Source of the DNA: an uncultured Prevotellaceae bacterium
Lineage (GTDB): Bacteria > Bacteroidota > Bacteroidia > Bacteroidales > Bacteroidaceae
Length of the DNA: 64,000 nt
Direction of reading: 5' to 3'
Assembly: GCA_946405805.1 (NCBI GenBank)
Contig: CAMJIL010000001.1
Coordinates: 1-64,000 of the forward strand
A program made the translations under genes and the position numbers. Below, piece by piece: positions 40,693 through 50,192 of this stretch (position 1 is the first letter of the stretch; each line of letters opens with the position of its first letter). Below the pieces are notes generated by a model. The model worked only from the letters and a program-made list of their open reading frames with translations, made no database searches and was not told where the DNA came from.

Positions 40693-42261
40693 TCATTTTA
40701 GTGGTACTTCTCCCCATCCGAGTAGGTGGCGATTTTTTATCTTTTTTCCCTGCAAATATACCTTGTAATGACCAGGGGAAAGGGTAGGGAGGTTATACTT
40801 ATACCCCAAGAATAGAGCATTTCCATGAATGGTGCATACCAGAATCATCTGTGATGATGGTACGTCAGCGAGGAGTGTGTTGATATTCTGGGGACGAACA
40901 GGCTTTCCAGAGGCTTTTGATGCTTTGCTGACAGGGCGTGGTGACTCATTGCCATAGCGGTCTGTTGCAGTAACAGCAAAATATTGTGCTGTCTTAAGAG
41001 GTGGAAGTTTGATAGATGTGTCGTGATAATCAGCCATCACGAGATTTTCAGGGTTTTGGGTGTCAACAGGAGTAGTCTCGGAACAATATACATTATATGT
41101 TACATCACCACCAACATCTTCCCACGACAGAATGCCATCAGAATACTTTACCTTCTCGGGGGCAACAGGTGGTGTGACATCATACCATGTCATAGCAGGC
41201 TGTAATGCTGGCAGAGCATTAAAGTCTTTTGTGAACTGATATATACCCTTAGTGTCATCAGTTAGGAATTTAGAGCGGAACATAGTGATTCCCATGCCAT
41301 ACTGACGCAGGACATACATTTCGCGAGTAATATCTGTAAGTGGCCAGTTGCGTTCGCTGCGATGGAGCATATAGACGCCAAGTCCCGGGGCTACAATACG
41401 ACCGTTTGAACGCTCTTTCCAATCTATGACGAAGGGATAGAAATGCTGGTTGCGGAAATACATCATAGGATATATGGCATCCATGAGACCTTCCTGCATC
41501 CAAAGAGCTACATCCTGACACACCACATCACGGGCATTCCATCCAACGCTGCTTTGACGCTTGGTATCCGAATATTTGCCTACAGGAGAACAAGACAGCT
41601 GTACCCAAGGCTTCAAGGCCTTCACCTCACGATGAACAGCTTTCACGATGCGTGTGATATTATTACGTGCCTCGGAGCGATTGCGTATCCTGCCCCATGA
41701 ATCGGGATAACGTATATAATCGAGGTGTATGCCGTCGATGTCATACTTCTCTGTCACCTCCTTACAGAAGTCGGCAATATAATCCGCTGTGCCTGAGGCT
41801 TCAGGGTTGAGAAATCCCTCGTCACCAATTTTCTTGACCATTTTAGGATATCTGGAACGCAGTTTGCGACAGCCTTCGCCCTTCCATTTGCCTATTGGTA
41901 TGGTGACAATCCACGCATGGAGCTTCATACCGCGACGATGACATTCCTTAATAGCAAACTGCAGGGCGTCATAGTCGGGACCTTTGCCAGAATGGCCTGT
42001 GAGACAACCATCGAAAGGTTCCATACTGGAAGGGAAAATAGTGGTGGCACGAATGCGTGTCTGAAGAAGGATGGTATTGATACCAGCAGCTGCCAGGTCG
42101 TCAAGAATCTGGGTCAGTTCCTCTTTCTGAGCAAGGCTACTATATGAATGAGGCCAGTCGATGCCGCCAATGGTGGTAAGCCATACTGCTCTCGTTTCAT
42201 TGGCAAGAGATGAAAGGCTGATACCTATATATATTAAAAAAAACAGAATATTTTTTAGCAT
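40693..42261 (-). CDS. Glycosyl hydrolase-like 10 (GHL10) protein
   Basis: 522 residues from ATG 42261 (MLKNILFFLIYIGISLSSLA, a signal peptide). A longer frame to 42333 runs across the promoter and is rejected. Residues ~20-370 are a TIM-barrel GHL10 domain (DUF187/PF02638): ETRAVWLTTIGGIDWP, INTILLQTRIRATTIFPSS, GMKLHAWIVTIPIGKWKG and DGIHLDYIRYPD with the acidic residues expected in the active site. A C-terminal fibronectin type III-like segment starts near APEKVKYSDGILSWE. Probably secreted or outer-membrane linked; acts on an unknown peptidoglycan- or glycan-like polymer. Confidence 0.88.
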   Translation of the reverse strand: MLKNILFFLIYIGISLSSLANETRAVWLTTIGGIDWPHSYSSLAQKEELTQILDDLAAAGINTILLQTRIRATTIFPSSMEPFDGCLTGHSGKGPDYDALQFAIKECHRRGMKLHAWIVTIPIGKWKGEGCRKLRSRYPKMVKKIGDEGFLNPEASGTADYIADFCKEVTEKYDIDGIHLDYIRYPDSWGRIRNRSEARNNITRIVKAVHREVKALKPWVQLSCSPVGKYSDTKRQSSVGWNARDVVCQDVALWMQEGLMDAIYPMMYFRNQHFYPFVIDWKERSNGRIVAPGLGVYMLHRSERNWPLTDITREMYVLRQYGMGITMFRSKFLTDDTKGIYQFTKDFNALPALQPAMTWYDVTPPVAPEKVKYSDGILSWEDVGGDVTYNVYCSETTPVDTQNPENLVMADYHDTSIKLPPLKTAQYFAVTATDRYGNESPRPVSKASKASGKPVRPQNINTLLADVPSSQMILVCTIHGNALFLGYKYNLPTLSPGHYKVYLQGKKIKNRHLLGWGEVPLK

Positions 42262-42269
42262 AACAGCTG

Positions 42270-42277
42270 CAAAGGTA
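42270..42277 (-). promoter_or_regulatory. Promoter -7 box of the GHL10 gene
   Basis: CAAAGGTA (+) is TACCTTTG (-). Only eight bases separate it from ATG 42261, so the leader is very short. Confidence 0.65.
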
Positions 42278-42309
42278 CAAAAAAATTTGGTTGTTACAAA
42301 AAAATATTG

Positions 42310-42317
42310 TAACTTTG
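42310..42317 (+). promoter_or_regulatory. Promoter -7 box of cstA
   Basis: TAACTTTG, 23 bases before ATG 42341; divergent from the GHL10 promoter 33 bases away. Confidence 0.65.
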
Positions 42318-42340
42318 CGGTGGTTTTATACATAGAATAG

Positions 42341-43861
42341 ATGATTACTTTTACAATTAGTCTTATAGCTTTAATCTTAGGCTACTTCATTTACGGAAAA
42401 GTCGTAGAGAGCATATTTGGCCCTAATGACAAACGCAAGACTCCAGGAATAAGAAAATTTGATGGTGTCGATTACTTGGTATTGCCAGCATGGAAAGTAT
42501 TTATGATTCAATTCCTGAATATTGCTGGTACAGGACCTATCTTTGGTGCTATAATGGGTATGTGGTTCGGTCCTGTAGCGTATCTGTGGATTGTTCTTGG
42601 CTGTATCTTCGCTGGTGCGACACATGACTATCTTTCAGGTATGATAAGCATGAGAAAAGGTGGTATCTCGTTGCCAGACATAGTAGGACAGTATATTGGT
42701 CCTAATGCCAGAAAGTTGATGTTGGTATTTGCTGTTGTACTTCTGATGCTGGTAGGCGCTGTCTTTGTACTCAGTCCTGCGACATTGCTTGCAGGCATGA
42801 TGCCAATAGATATTGGTGTTGGTCCTTTGGTATTCTGGATTGTGATAATCTTTGCATATTATATTGTTGCAACGCTGATGCCTGTTGACAAGATAATAGG
42901 TAAGATATATCCACTCTTTGCCATCTCCTTGATATTTATGGCAGTGGCTCTTCTTGTGATGCTTTATGTCAAGATGCCGGCATTGCCAGAAATATGGGAC
43001 GGTTTGAACGATATGGGTAAGGAACGCCTTGGTATTGCCAATGCAGAGCCTATTATACCGGCATTGTTCATCACAATAGCCTGTGGCGCTATCAGCGGTT
43101 TCCATGCTACACAGAGTCCTTTGATGGCACGTTGTATAAGGGATGAACACTTGGGACGCCCTGTATTCTATGGCTCAATGATAACAGAAGGTATAGTAGC
43201 TTTGGTATGGGCAACAGTCAGCAGTTGGTTCTTCTTCTACGAAGGCTGGCGCGAACTATGTCCAGATGCTTTCCTGGCACAATCAGAAAAGACTGTGACG
43301 CAGTTCTTTACCGCTCCGCAGGTGGTTATGGAGGTATGTAAAGGATGGTTGGGTGTTGCTGGCGGCATACTGGCTATACTTGGTGTTGTGGCAGCACCTA
43401 TAACAAGTGGTGACACAGCATTGCGCTCTTGCCGACTGATTATTGCTGATGCCCTGAATATGAATCAGAGGCCTATTGCAAAACGATTGGTGATAAGTGT
43501 TCCAATATTCTTAGTTTCCTTCCTGCTTCTGGTATGGCAGATGGATAATCCGGACAGTTTTAATACAATATGGAAATACTTCGGATGGGCAAACCAGACA
43601 CTTAGCGTATTCACTCTATGGAGTATAACGGTATATCTGGCTCTGAAGAAAAAACTATATATCATAACGCTTCTGCCTGCGATGTTTATGTCGTTTATTT
43701 GTACCACATTCTTAGTATCGAGCAGAGTGGCTCTCGGAGCTGATATAGCTATAGGGTACCTTGCAGGACTGGTTGTGACATTAGTGTTCACAATAGCTTT
43801 CTTCCGTTGGCATCATAATAAGTTCCTCTTGGATTACAAATATAACAATAAAAACAAATAA
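42341..43861 (+). CDS. cstA: Carbon starvation protein CstA family transporter
   Basis: 506 residues, the shorter form of CstA found in anaerobes (E. coli's is ~700). About 13 membrane segments. Visible: YGKVVESIFGPNDKRKTPGIRKFDGVDYL, QFLNIAGTGPIFGAIMGMWFGPVAYLWIVLGCIFAGATHDYLSG, AAPITSGDTALRSCRLIIAD. Inner-membrane uptake of peptides or pyruvate is known for relatives; substrate here is not defined. Its promoter is separate from, and divergent to, GHL10. Confidence 0.93.
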   Translation: MITFTISLIALILGYFIYGKVVESIFGPNDKRKTPGIRKFDGVDYLVLPAWKVFMIQFLNIAGTGPIFGAIMGMWFGPVAYLWIVLGCIFAGATHDYLSGMISMRKGGISLPDIVGQYIGPNARKLMLVFAVVLLMLVGAVFVLSPATLLAGMMPIDIGVGPLVFWIVIIFAYYIVATLMPVDKIIGKIYPLFAISLIFMAVALLVMLYVKMPALPEIWDGLNDMGKERLGIANAEPIIPALFITIACGAISGFHATQSPLMARCIRDEHLGRPVFYGSMITEGIVALVWATVSSWFFFYEGWRELCPDAFLAQSEKTVTQFFTAPQVVMEVCKGWLGVAGGILAILGVVAAPITSGDTALRSCRLIIADALNMNQRPIAKRLVISVPIFLVSFLLLVWQMDNPDSFNTIWKYFGWANQTLSVFTLWSITVYLALKKKLYIITLLPAMFMSFICTTFLVSSRVALGADIAIGYLAGLVVTLVFTIAFFRWHHNKFLLDYKYNNKNK

Positions 43862-43885
43862 TCAACCTAAAACAAAAAGAAAATC

Positions 43886-44380
43886 ATGAAGAAGTTTTTT
43901 GTGGCTATTGCCATGCTGGCTATGACGCTGGCCTCAAGTGCACAGTCAAGTGACACACCGTTTGCTAAAGGTAAAGTCTATGTTGGTGCCGGTTTCTCAG
44001 GTCTCAACCTACACTACAACTCAAAAACCAAGTGGAATTTTGACATCAATGCAAGAGGCGGTTATTTCATTGAGGATAACTGGATGTTGCTTGGAGAATT
44101 TTTGTGGGGAATACGTCAGAAGGCAGACAATTCATTCGCTATTGGCGCAGGTGGCCGTTACTACATCGTTCAGAATGGTCTGTATCTCGGTGCAGGAGCT
44201 CGCTTTGCACATCAGGGAAGTGATTATAACGACTTCATGCCAAATGTTAACGTCGGCTATGCTTACTTCCTCAATCACCATGTGACCATAGAGCCAGAAC
44301 TGTATTTTGACATAAGCACCAAGAGCTTCAAGGACTACACAGGTGTAGGTTTGCGAGTAACTATGGGAGTATATTTCTAA
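43886..44380 (+). CDS. Small outer-membrane beta-barrel protein
   Basis: 164 residues with signal peptide (MKKFFVAIAMLAMTLASSAQ). The mature part alternates hydrophobic residues in short strands (KVYVGAGFSGLNLHY, YVGAGARFAHQ-like LYLGAGARFAHQGS) and ends GVGLRVTMGVYF, a C-terminal Phe typical of eight-stranded OmpW/OmpA-type barrels. Pore or structural role is unknown. 24 bases after cstA, so cotranscription is likely. Confidence 0.75.
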   Translation: MKKFFVAIAMLAMTLASSAQSSDTPFAKGKVYVGAGFSGLNLHYNSKTKWNFDINARGGYFIEDNWMLLGEFLWGIRQKADNSFAIGAGGRYYIVQNGLYLGAGARFAHQGSDYNDFMPNVNVGYAYFLNHHVTIEPELYFDISTKSFKDYTGVGLRVTMGVYF

Positions 44381-44392
44381 GAAATCAGTATT

Positions 44393-45244
44393 ATGCTATC
44401 GGTAGATGAACTGACCGACAGGCTTATAGACTTGTCGTTTGCCGAGGATATAGGTGATGGCGATCATACCACCTTGTGCTGTATCCCAGCTGATGCAGTA
44501 GGCAAGAGTCGTCTTATAATAAAGGAAGATGGCATCCTCGCTGGTGTGGAGGTGGCAAAGGAAGTATTCCGCCGCTTTGACTCTACACTTCAGGTAGAAG
44601 TACTCATTGGTGACGGCTCACCCGTTAAGGTGGGTGATATCGCGATGATTGTTACTGGTAAGGTACAGAGCCTTTTGCAGACAGAGCGTCTGATGCTGAA
44701 TATCATGCAACGCATGAGTGGCATTGCTACGATGACACACAAGTATCAGCAGGCCCTGATAGATGCAGGTACGAAGACTCGTGTGCTTGACACCAGAAAG
44801 ACAACTCCAGGAATGCGTATGCTGGAAAAGGAGGCTGTGAAGATAGGTGGCGGCACTAATCACCGCATAGGACTGTTTGACATGATTCTCCTCAAAGACA
44901 ATCACGTAGATTTTGCTGGTGGCATACATAATGCCATTTCTCGCGCAAAGGAATACTGCAAGAAAAATGGGAAGAATCTGAAGATAGAGATAGAGGTCAG
45001 GAACTTCAAGGAACTGGAGGAGGCTCTTCTTGAAAAGCCTGATCGCATAATGTTTGATAACTTTACACCAGAAGATACCGTAAAGGCGGTACAGATAGTA
45101 AACCACCAGTGTGAGACGGAATCGTCAGGAGGCATTACGTTTGACAATATGATACCATACGCCAAGGCTGGCGTAGATTTCATATCATTCGGTGCCCTGA
45201 CACACTCCGTTAAAGGACTGGATATGAGTTTTAAGGCTGTTTAG
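44393..45244 (+). CDS. nadC: Nicotinate-nucleotide pyrophosphorylase (carboxylating)
   Basis: 283 residues, normal for QAPRTase. Converts quinolinate and PRPP to nicotinate mononucleotide in NAD synthesis. Visible: FAEDIGDGDHTT, MQRMSGIATMTHKYQQAL, TRVLDTRKTTPGMRMLEKEAVKIGGGTNHRIGLFDMILLKDNH and IEIEVRNFKELEEAL. Its stop overlaps that of the convergent MgtC-like gene by four bases. nadA/nadB are not in the window. Confidence 0.95.
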   Translation: MLSVDELTDRLIDLSFAEDIGDGDHTTLCCIPADAVGKSRLIIKEDGILAGVEVAKEVFRRFDSTLQVEVLIGDGSPVKVGDIAMIVTGKVQSLLQTERLMLNIMQRMSGIATMTHKYQQALIDAGTKTRVLDTRKTTPGMRMLEKEAVKIGGGTNHRIGLFDMILLKDNHVDFAGGIHNAISRAKEYCKKNGKNLKIEIEVRNFKELEEALLEKPDRIMFDNFTPEDTVKAVQIVNHQCETESSGGITFDNMIPYAKAGVDFISFGALTHSVKGLDMSFKAV

Positions 45245-45954
45245 TTATTTACCTCGTTAGTGAGGGTTAGTGATGCGATGTCATCAATCTCGTGGATGGA
45301 AGCAAAAAGCCCCACGAAATTGGTGGCATCGTTGCTTCTTATCATATAGTTGATAGTGGTGACATTGCTGTTGTAGTCAAATCTCAGGAATTCGTCAGAG
45401 ATATGCACATTATACTTCTTTAAACAGTCACGATAGGAATCTGTATTGGAAATGATATTGTTGACCTTGATACGGATAATCTTCATTTCCGCACCTTTCA
45501 GGAATTTCTTTTCAAAGTATTCGAATAGTTTGAGTACTCCGATGATGAAGATACAGGAAAAGATAGATATGATATACATTCCTGCACCAATGGCGAGGCC
45601 CAAACATGCTGTCATCCAGATACCAGCTGCTGTTGTAAGACCGCGTACTGAACCCTTCATTTGGATTATGGCACCAGCACCAAGGAAACCGATACCAGAA
45701 ATTACCTGTGCTGCGATACGTCCTGGGTCGCCATTCTTCAGACCCATATATTCCTGTGGGATGTATATGGAGATAATCATAGCAAGGGTGGCTCCCATAG
45801 CGATGAGGGCAAATGTTCGCATACCTGCCGCCTGACCTTTATGACGGCGTTCTGTACCAATCAATGCACCAAGACAAAGACTCAGGAGTAACTTGAAAAT
45901 GGCTCCAAAGGTTGTTATCTCTGTTGAGAGAATCTGTTCTGTGATATAATTCAT
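45241..45954 (-). CDS. MgtC/SapB family membrane protein
   Basis: 237 residues. N-terminal four or five membrane segments with the family pattern LLLSLCLGALIGTERRHKGQAAGMRTFALIAMGATLAMI and RIAAQVISGIGFLGAGAIIQMKGSVRGLTTAAGIWMTACLGLAIG; C-terminal ~80 residues form an ACT-like soluble domain. MgtC proteins affect magnesium homeostasis or ATP synthase in other bacteria; role here unknown. Stop overlaps nadC. Confidence 0.9.
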   Translation of the reverse strand: MNYITEQILSTEITTFGAIFKLLLSLCLGALIGTERRHKGQAAGMRTFALIAMGATLAMIISIYIPQEYMGLKNGDPGRIAAQVISGIGFLGAGAIIQMKGSVRGLTTAAGIWMTACLGLAIGAGMYIISIFSCIFIIGVLKLFEYFEKKFLKGAEMKIIRIKVNNIISNTDSYRDCLKKYNVHISDEFLRFDYNSNVTTINYMIRSNDATNFVGLFASIHEIDDIASLTLTNEVNN

Positions 45955-45979
45955 TCTATCCTTATATTTTTGTTTTTAC

Positions 45980-47188
45980 TTATATTTTCTTGCAGCGAAT
46001 AAGCACACGAGTGTCGTCTGACAGAGTGGTGGCAAAGAGGTAGATGTCGCCTCCGTCTTTTATTTTCAAGCGCTTCTTCAAATCATCTACTGTAGAAGGG
46101 AAATTTCTTATCGTCAGGTTTGCTTGCCTGATATCTTGCATAAAATTCTTTAGGTTTGCCTTTTGAAAATCACTTGTCTGTTCAACGACGAATTGTCGTG
46201 CTGGGATGTTTTCTATAGGTTTGTTTCCCAAGAATAAATTGCTCATCGGATGGAGCTTTCTTAGATTTTTCCATTTTGCAAAGGCATTCTGTAGTCCTGC
46301 TTTCATGATACTGGCATTGGGCTCGAAGATGATGGCACCTTCTGCTATCTCAACTGGATCCGCTATGTCAGCCTGTTCTGTTGTAGCAGAAAGGGGAGAG
46401 GTGAAGGATTCTTCATCGGTCTCAAGATTTACGCAGTAATAATGCGGCTCATCTGCTTTCTTCGACATTACGAAAACCAGTTCCTTACATTCACCTTTGA
46501 CGCTTACCACATGTATCTCAGCAATACCTTTCAGTATTCTCCGTGCTTGTACTATGTCGAGCATTGGGGAGAGTTTCAGCATAATATATGCAGAGTGCTC
46601 CAGCAGACTATCCTGTAGAAGTGTTACATCTGGGGTGCAGTCGCTGATAGAGAATACTTTTTCGCCTCTGTCGTTACGTCTTGCCGGGTCAAGATATATG
46701 AGGCATTTATCCCTATTTGTCTTTGCTGTTGTATCATCTGCTGTATATTGTTTCCAGAACTCCTCACACGTAGTGTTTGAAATCTTTGTATTCTGCAGTC
46801 CCATCAGCGGGAAGTTGTGGCTTGCTATATTGCATAACACCTCCTGTTGTTCCACATAACAGGCTGCATCCATATTCTTTGCCATATAGCTGAAATCGAT
46901 GCCAAACCCACCTGTGAGGTCTATGAGCACTTTGTTTCCGAGACGTTCTGTAATAGCCTGCTTATACTTCGCTGTTGCTTCGCTGGAACATTGTTCCATA
47001 GAAAGCTTGGGAGGAAACCAGATATTTTCTTTTTCTGACCATTCGGGAAGTTTTTTCTTTGCAATGTTGTACCCCTCTATCTGCCTGAGACACCATTGCA
47101 TGTCAACACCTTCTGGAACTTTCTTCAGCGCCAAAGAGAGCGGATTCTCATTCCTGTGCTGTTTTATGAATTCCTCATTGGTCATCAC
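45980..47188 (-). CDS. THUMP-like domain class I methyltransferase
   Basis: 402 residues. Central class I methyltransferase with KVLIDLTGGFGIDFSYMAKNM (motif I), CYVEQQEVLCNIASHNF and YLDPARRNDRGEKVFSI (DPAR in place of DPPY/NPPY). The C-terminal ~150 residues match the ferredoxin-like/THUMP-like domain (PG_1098 type) with ARQFVVEQTSDFQKANLKNFM and IKDGGDIYLFATTL. Predicted RNA-guanine methyltransferase-like enzyme of Bacteroidota; substrate unknown. Nine bases after the GT2 gene, same operon probably with mtaB. Confidence 0.85.
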   Translation of the reverse strand: MMTNEEFIKQHRNENPLSLALKKVPEGVDMQWCLRQIEGYNIAKKKLPEWSEKENIWFPPKLSMEQCSSEATAKYKQAITERLGNKVLIDLTGGFGIDFSYMAKNMDAACYVEQQEVLCNIASHNFPLMGLQNTKISNTTCEEFWKQYTADDTTAKTNRDKCLIYLDPARRNDRGEKVFSISDCTPDVTLLQDSLLEHSAYIMLKLSPMLDIVQARRILKGIAEIHVVSVKGECKELVFVMSKKADEPHYYCVNLETDEESFTSPLSATTEQADIADPVEIAEGAIIFEPNASIMKAGLQNAFAKWKNLRKLHPMSNLFLGNKPIENIPARQFVVEQTSDFQKANLKNFMQDIRQANLTIRNFPSTVDDLKKRLKIKDGGDIYLFATTLSDDTRVLIRCKKI

Positions 47189-47196
47189 AAAGCTTT

Positions 47197-48372
47197 TTAG
47201 CTTATTTTGTCATAGGTTTTCTTGCGGAATATATAGTATTTCTGCAGTATGCTGAAATTAGAGATGTTTTGGTCTTCTTTTGTCTGCCTAAAAGCTTGTA
47301 TCTGACGACGGACGACAGCAAATTCTGACTTCCATTTGTAGAAATCCCTGCGGGCCTTTATGATTGCTTTGAAATCCCCGATTTTTCCTGTTAGCAGTTC
47401 CTTGAATGCTGCAATGTAATCAAGCCAAAATCTTACTCTCATAACGTGGTCAAGGTCTTTCTCGGGAAGATTCTTGTATAGCATTGTGAGGTTGTTGCGG
47501 AAATTCAGATATGTTTTTTTAGGATTTCCCTTTGGCAGAGTGCCACCTCCGAGGTGATACACTTTACTGCTTGGGATGCAGACAATCTTCTTTCCCATGA
47601 TATTCAGTCGCCAACAGAAATCTATCTCCTCCTGATGAGCAAAGAATTTGCGGTCTAACGTGCCAGCATCCCAATAATCCTGACTGCGTACCATCATGCA
47701 TGCTCCTGATGCCCATAGAATTTCCTTAACATCGTTGTACTGTCCCTCATCGGTCTCGATAGTGTTGAAGATGCGGCCTCTGCAATAAGGGTATCCGTAT
47801 TTGTCAAGAAATCCGCCGCAAGCTCCAGCATATTCAAATCGGGTAGGGAAGACATCGCTGAGAATCTTTGGCTGACAAACTGCTACTTCCGGATGCTGAT
47901 CCATATATTCCACAAGAGGTTGTAGCCAACCTTCTTCTACACGAACATCACTATTAAGAAGAATATAGTATTCAGGTGATTTCTTGTTTTCTCTCTCATT
48001 GGTTGTCTCTATCACCTTGAAAGCCTGATTGTATCCTCCAGCAAAGCCCCAGTTTCTGGACATTGGGATGATTCTTACATCAGGAAAATCTCTTTTCAAC
48101 ATCTTTACGGAATCATCTGTAGAAGCATTGTCTGCAACAATAACCTCTGCTCCTGCAGAATACTTCAAGATATCTGGAAGATAATGCTCTAACATAGTAG
48201 CACCATTCCAGTTTAATATTACTATCGCAATACGAGAAGTGTCAGTAGGTTCCTCTGCAGCAGGCTGATTACTTTGAGTATCTGCCTGCTCAGTCAGTTC
48301 TTCTTGTTCGGTATTCTCTTGTTCTATGCTTTCTTGCTCAAACAATGATAGCTGTTGTGCTTGCTCTGTCAT
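47197..48372 (-). CDS. GT2 family glycosyltransferase
   Basis: 391 residues. The first ~45 residues are a Glu/Gln/Thr-rich low-complexity leader (EQESIEQENTEQEELTEQ). The GT-A domain follows: IAIVILNWNGATMLEHYLPDIL, VIVADNASTDDSVKML, SRNWGFAGGYNQAF, LLNSDVRVEEGWLQPLVEYM and later FFAHQEEIDFCWRLNIMGKKI, the pattern of rhamnosyltransferase-like WbbL/RfbF enzymes. Acts at the inner membrane on polysaccharide precursors. Its start lies within the last 35 bases of mtaB. Confidence 0.9.
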   Translation of the reverse strand: MTEQAQQLSLFEQESIEQENTEQEELTEQADTQSNQPAAEEPTDTSRIAIVILNWNGATMLEHYLPDILKYSAGAEVIVADNASTDDSVKMLKRDFPDVRIIPMSRNWGFAGGYNQAFKVIETTNERENKKSPEYYILLNSDVRVEEGWLQPLVEYMDQHPEVAVCQPKILSDVFPTRFEYAGACGGFLDKYGYPYCRGRIFNTIETDEGQYNDVKEILWASGACMMVRSQDYWDAGTLDRKFFAHQEEIDFCWRLNIMGKKIVCIPSSKVYHLGGGTLPKGNPKKTYLNFRNNLTMLYKNLPEKDLDHVMRVRFWLDYIAAFKELLTGKIGDFKAIIKARRDFYKWKSEFAVVRRQIQAFRQTKEDQNISNFSILQKYYIFRKKTYDKIS

Positions 48373-49684
48373 GATTTATGTTTGTTATTTTAACCTTTAC
48401 TATTTCGTTGTCATATGCATCAGATGCGTTGGATGGAGAAAGTACTACTCGTATGTAGTTGTCAGTAAAACCATGCATTGCTTTTCCCCGTGATGCTTTC
48501 TCGAAAAGCACCTCTCTCACCTTATTTATATATAATAGGTAAAATGCTTCAGTCTTCTGGTCGGATAGTTCCAACAGTCGCTGTGACCTTTCGTGTTTAT
48601 CTTTTTCTGATACAACATATGGTATCTTGAGAGCAGATGTTCCAGGGCGTTCACTATAAGGAAAAACATGAAGCTGTGAAACGGGCAGTTCTTTTAATAA
48701 GTTATATGTCTCCTCAAAACATTCTGGTGTCTCACCTCTGCATCCCACCATTACATCAACCCCAATGAAGGCGTCAGGCATAGCTTCCTTGATGCGTAGT
48801 ATTCTGTCTTTGAATAATGCAGAGTCATAGTGACGATGCATCAATTTCAATACTGTATCGCTGCCGCTTTGAAGTGGAATATGGAAATGTGGCATGAAGG
48901 CTCTGCTATGAGCGCAGTAGTCTATCAGTTCGTCAGTAATCAAATCTGGCTCCAATGATGATATCCTATAACGTTTTATTCCTTCCACTTTATCGAGAGC
49001 CTTTACCAGATCGAGGAACGATTCTCCTGTCGTTCTGCCAAAGTCACCAATATTGACACCTGTCAGCACTATCTCCTTACCACCCTCGCTGGCAGCTTGT
49101 TCTGCTTGCTTTACCAAAGACTCTATGCTTGGATTGCGAGAGTTGCCTCGTGCGTATGGTATAGTACAATATGTACAATAGTAGTTACAGCCATCCTGAA
49201 CCTTAAGCCAGTAACGTGTTCTCTCACCTTTAGAACATGACGGTTGGAATGATGTTATCTCTTTTGGCTGAGATGTAACCTTGTATTCTGCTTGTTGCTC
49301 TGCGCCTTCTTCCTTTTCAGTATATTTATCTGAAAGGAACTGAATGAGCTTTGCTTTTTCATTACTTCCTAATACCAAGTCAACACCAGGTATCTGAACT
49401 ATTGTTTCTGGCTTCAATTGCGCGTAGCATCCTGTTACCACTACAAATGCTCCTGGGTGATTCTTTATGGTCTTTCTTATTTGCTGGCGCGACTTGCTAT
49501 CTGCTGTTTCCGTAACAGAACAAGTGTTTATGATGCAGATGTCTGCATTCTCACCCTTCTTTGCACGTTTGACACCATACTCTTCGAGCATCCTACCAAA
49601 AGTGGATGTCTCAGAGAAATTTAGCTTACAACCTAACGTATAATAAGCCGCTTTCTTGCCTTGAAATATCGGTGTGTTTATCAT
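48338..49684 (-). CDS. mtaB: tRNA threonylcarbamoyladenosine methylthiotransferase
   Basis: 448 residues from ATG 49684; the longer frame adds 34 residues without family match. Radical SAM/B12-independent methylthiotransferase of the MtaB (YqeV) type: UPF0004 cysteines in YTLGCKLNFSE, INTCSVTETAD and VTGCYAQLKPE, radical SAM CNYYCTYCTIPYARG, then RISSLEPDLITDELIDYCA, a TRAM-like end. Adds the methylthio group to t6A37 of tRNAs. The t6A enzyme TsaC is encoded at 57.5 kb. Followed by GT2 with overlap. Confidence 0.93.
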   Translation of the reverse strand: MINTPIFQGKKAAYYTLGCKLNFSETSTFGRMLEEYGVKRAKKGENADICIINTCSVTETADSKSRQQIRKTIKNHPGAFVVVTGCYAQLKPETIVQIPGVDLVLGSNEKAKLIQFLSDKYTEKEEGAEQQAEYKVTSQPKEITSFQPSCSKGERTRYWLKVQDGCNYYCTYCTIPYARGNSRNPSIESLVKQAEQAASEGGKEIVLTGVNIGDFGRTTGESFLDLVKALDKVEGIKRYRISSLEPDLITDELIDYCAHSRAFMPHFHIPLQSGSDTVLKLMHRHYDSALFKDRILRIKEAMPDAFIGVDVMVGCRGETPECFEETYNLLKELPVSQLHVFPYSERPGTSALKIPYVVSEKDKHERSQRLLELSDQKTEAFYLLYINKVREVLFEKASRGKAMHGFTDNYIRVVLSPSNASDAYDNEIVKVKITNINHDRASTTAIIV

Positions 49685-49891
49685 AAACTTTTGCAAAATT
49701 AAGAAAAAACTGCGAAATATGCAATAAAAATGCTTGAAAAGTACGTTTTTTGGTAATTGTGTACGGACACAAAAAAAATTTAACATTTATTCACACTGTA
49801 TAAGTGCCTGAAATACAATAAATTACAAAAATGTTACAAAAGAATGGTAAAAAAATAGTGAAAAATCCTTGCAAGATATGAAAAAAGTACT

Positions 49892-49899
49892 TATCTTTG
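49892..49899 (+). promoter_or_regulatory. Promoter -7 box of the small lipoprotein gene
   Basis: TATCTTTG, 54 bases before ATG 49954. Confidence 0.65.
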
Positions 49900-49953
49900 C
49901 AACCGTTTTAATGAACAAGATTGTTTTACAATTAATTTAAAGCTTAGAAAAAA

Positions 49954-50115
49954 ATGAAGAAATTAGTTTTCATGTTCGTAGCCATGGTTGCTATGACAAT
50001 GGTATCTTGCGGTAACAAGACTGCTAACACAGAAGCAGCAGACACAGTTGATACAGCTGCAGTTGACACAGTAGCAGCTGACACAGTAGCAGCTGACACA
50101 GCAGTTGCTGAGTAA
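49954..50115 (+). CDS. Small lipoprotein with Ala-Asp-Thr-Val repeats
   Basis: 53 residues. MKKLVFMFVAMVAMTMVSCG is a lipoprotein signal with lipid Cys at residue 19. The mature part is only ~34 residues, built of repeats VDTA, VDTV, AADTV, AADTA, and is very acidic. A promoter box lies before it and a strong terminator after it, so it is a single-gene unit. Such tiny Thr/Asp/Ala-rich lipoproteins are common in Bacteroidales; no role is known to me. Repeat DNA words GCAGCTGACACAGTA occur within the gene. Confidence 0.75.
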   Translation: MKKLVFMFVAMVAMTMVSCGNKTANTEAADTVDTAAVDTVAADTVAADTAVAE

Positions 50116-50143
50116 TAATATTGTTGCTTGCAAGCAGAAAGAT

Positions 50144-50173
50144 AAGGAATGTCCTCAGGACATTCCTTTTTTT
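50144..50173 (+). terminator. Terminator of the small lipoprotein
   Basis: AAGGAATGTCC and GGACATTCCTT form an 11-bp stem with loop TCA, followed by a run of T's. Confidence 0.93.
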
Positions 50174-50192
50174 GTATCTTTAACCTATATAT

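Noticed and set aside
42262..42333. N-terminal extension of the GHL10 gene
   Set aside because: The extra residues cross the promoter box and cut off the signal peptide; ATG 42261 is better.
49685..49786. N-terminal extension of mtaB
   Set aside because: The added 34 residues lack family similarity and are encoded by an AT-rich leader region.
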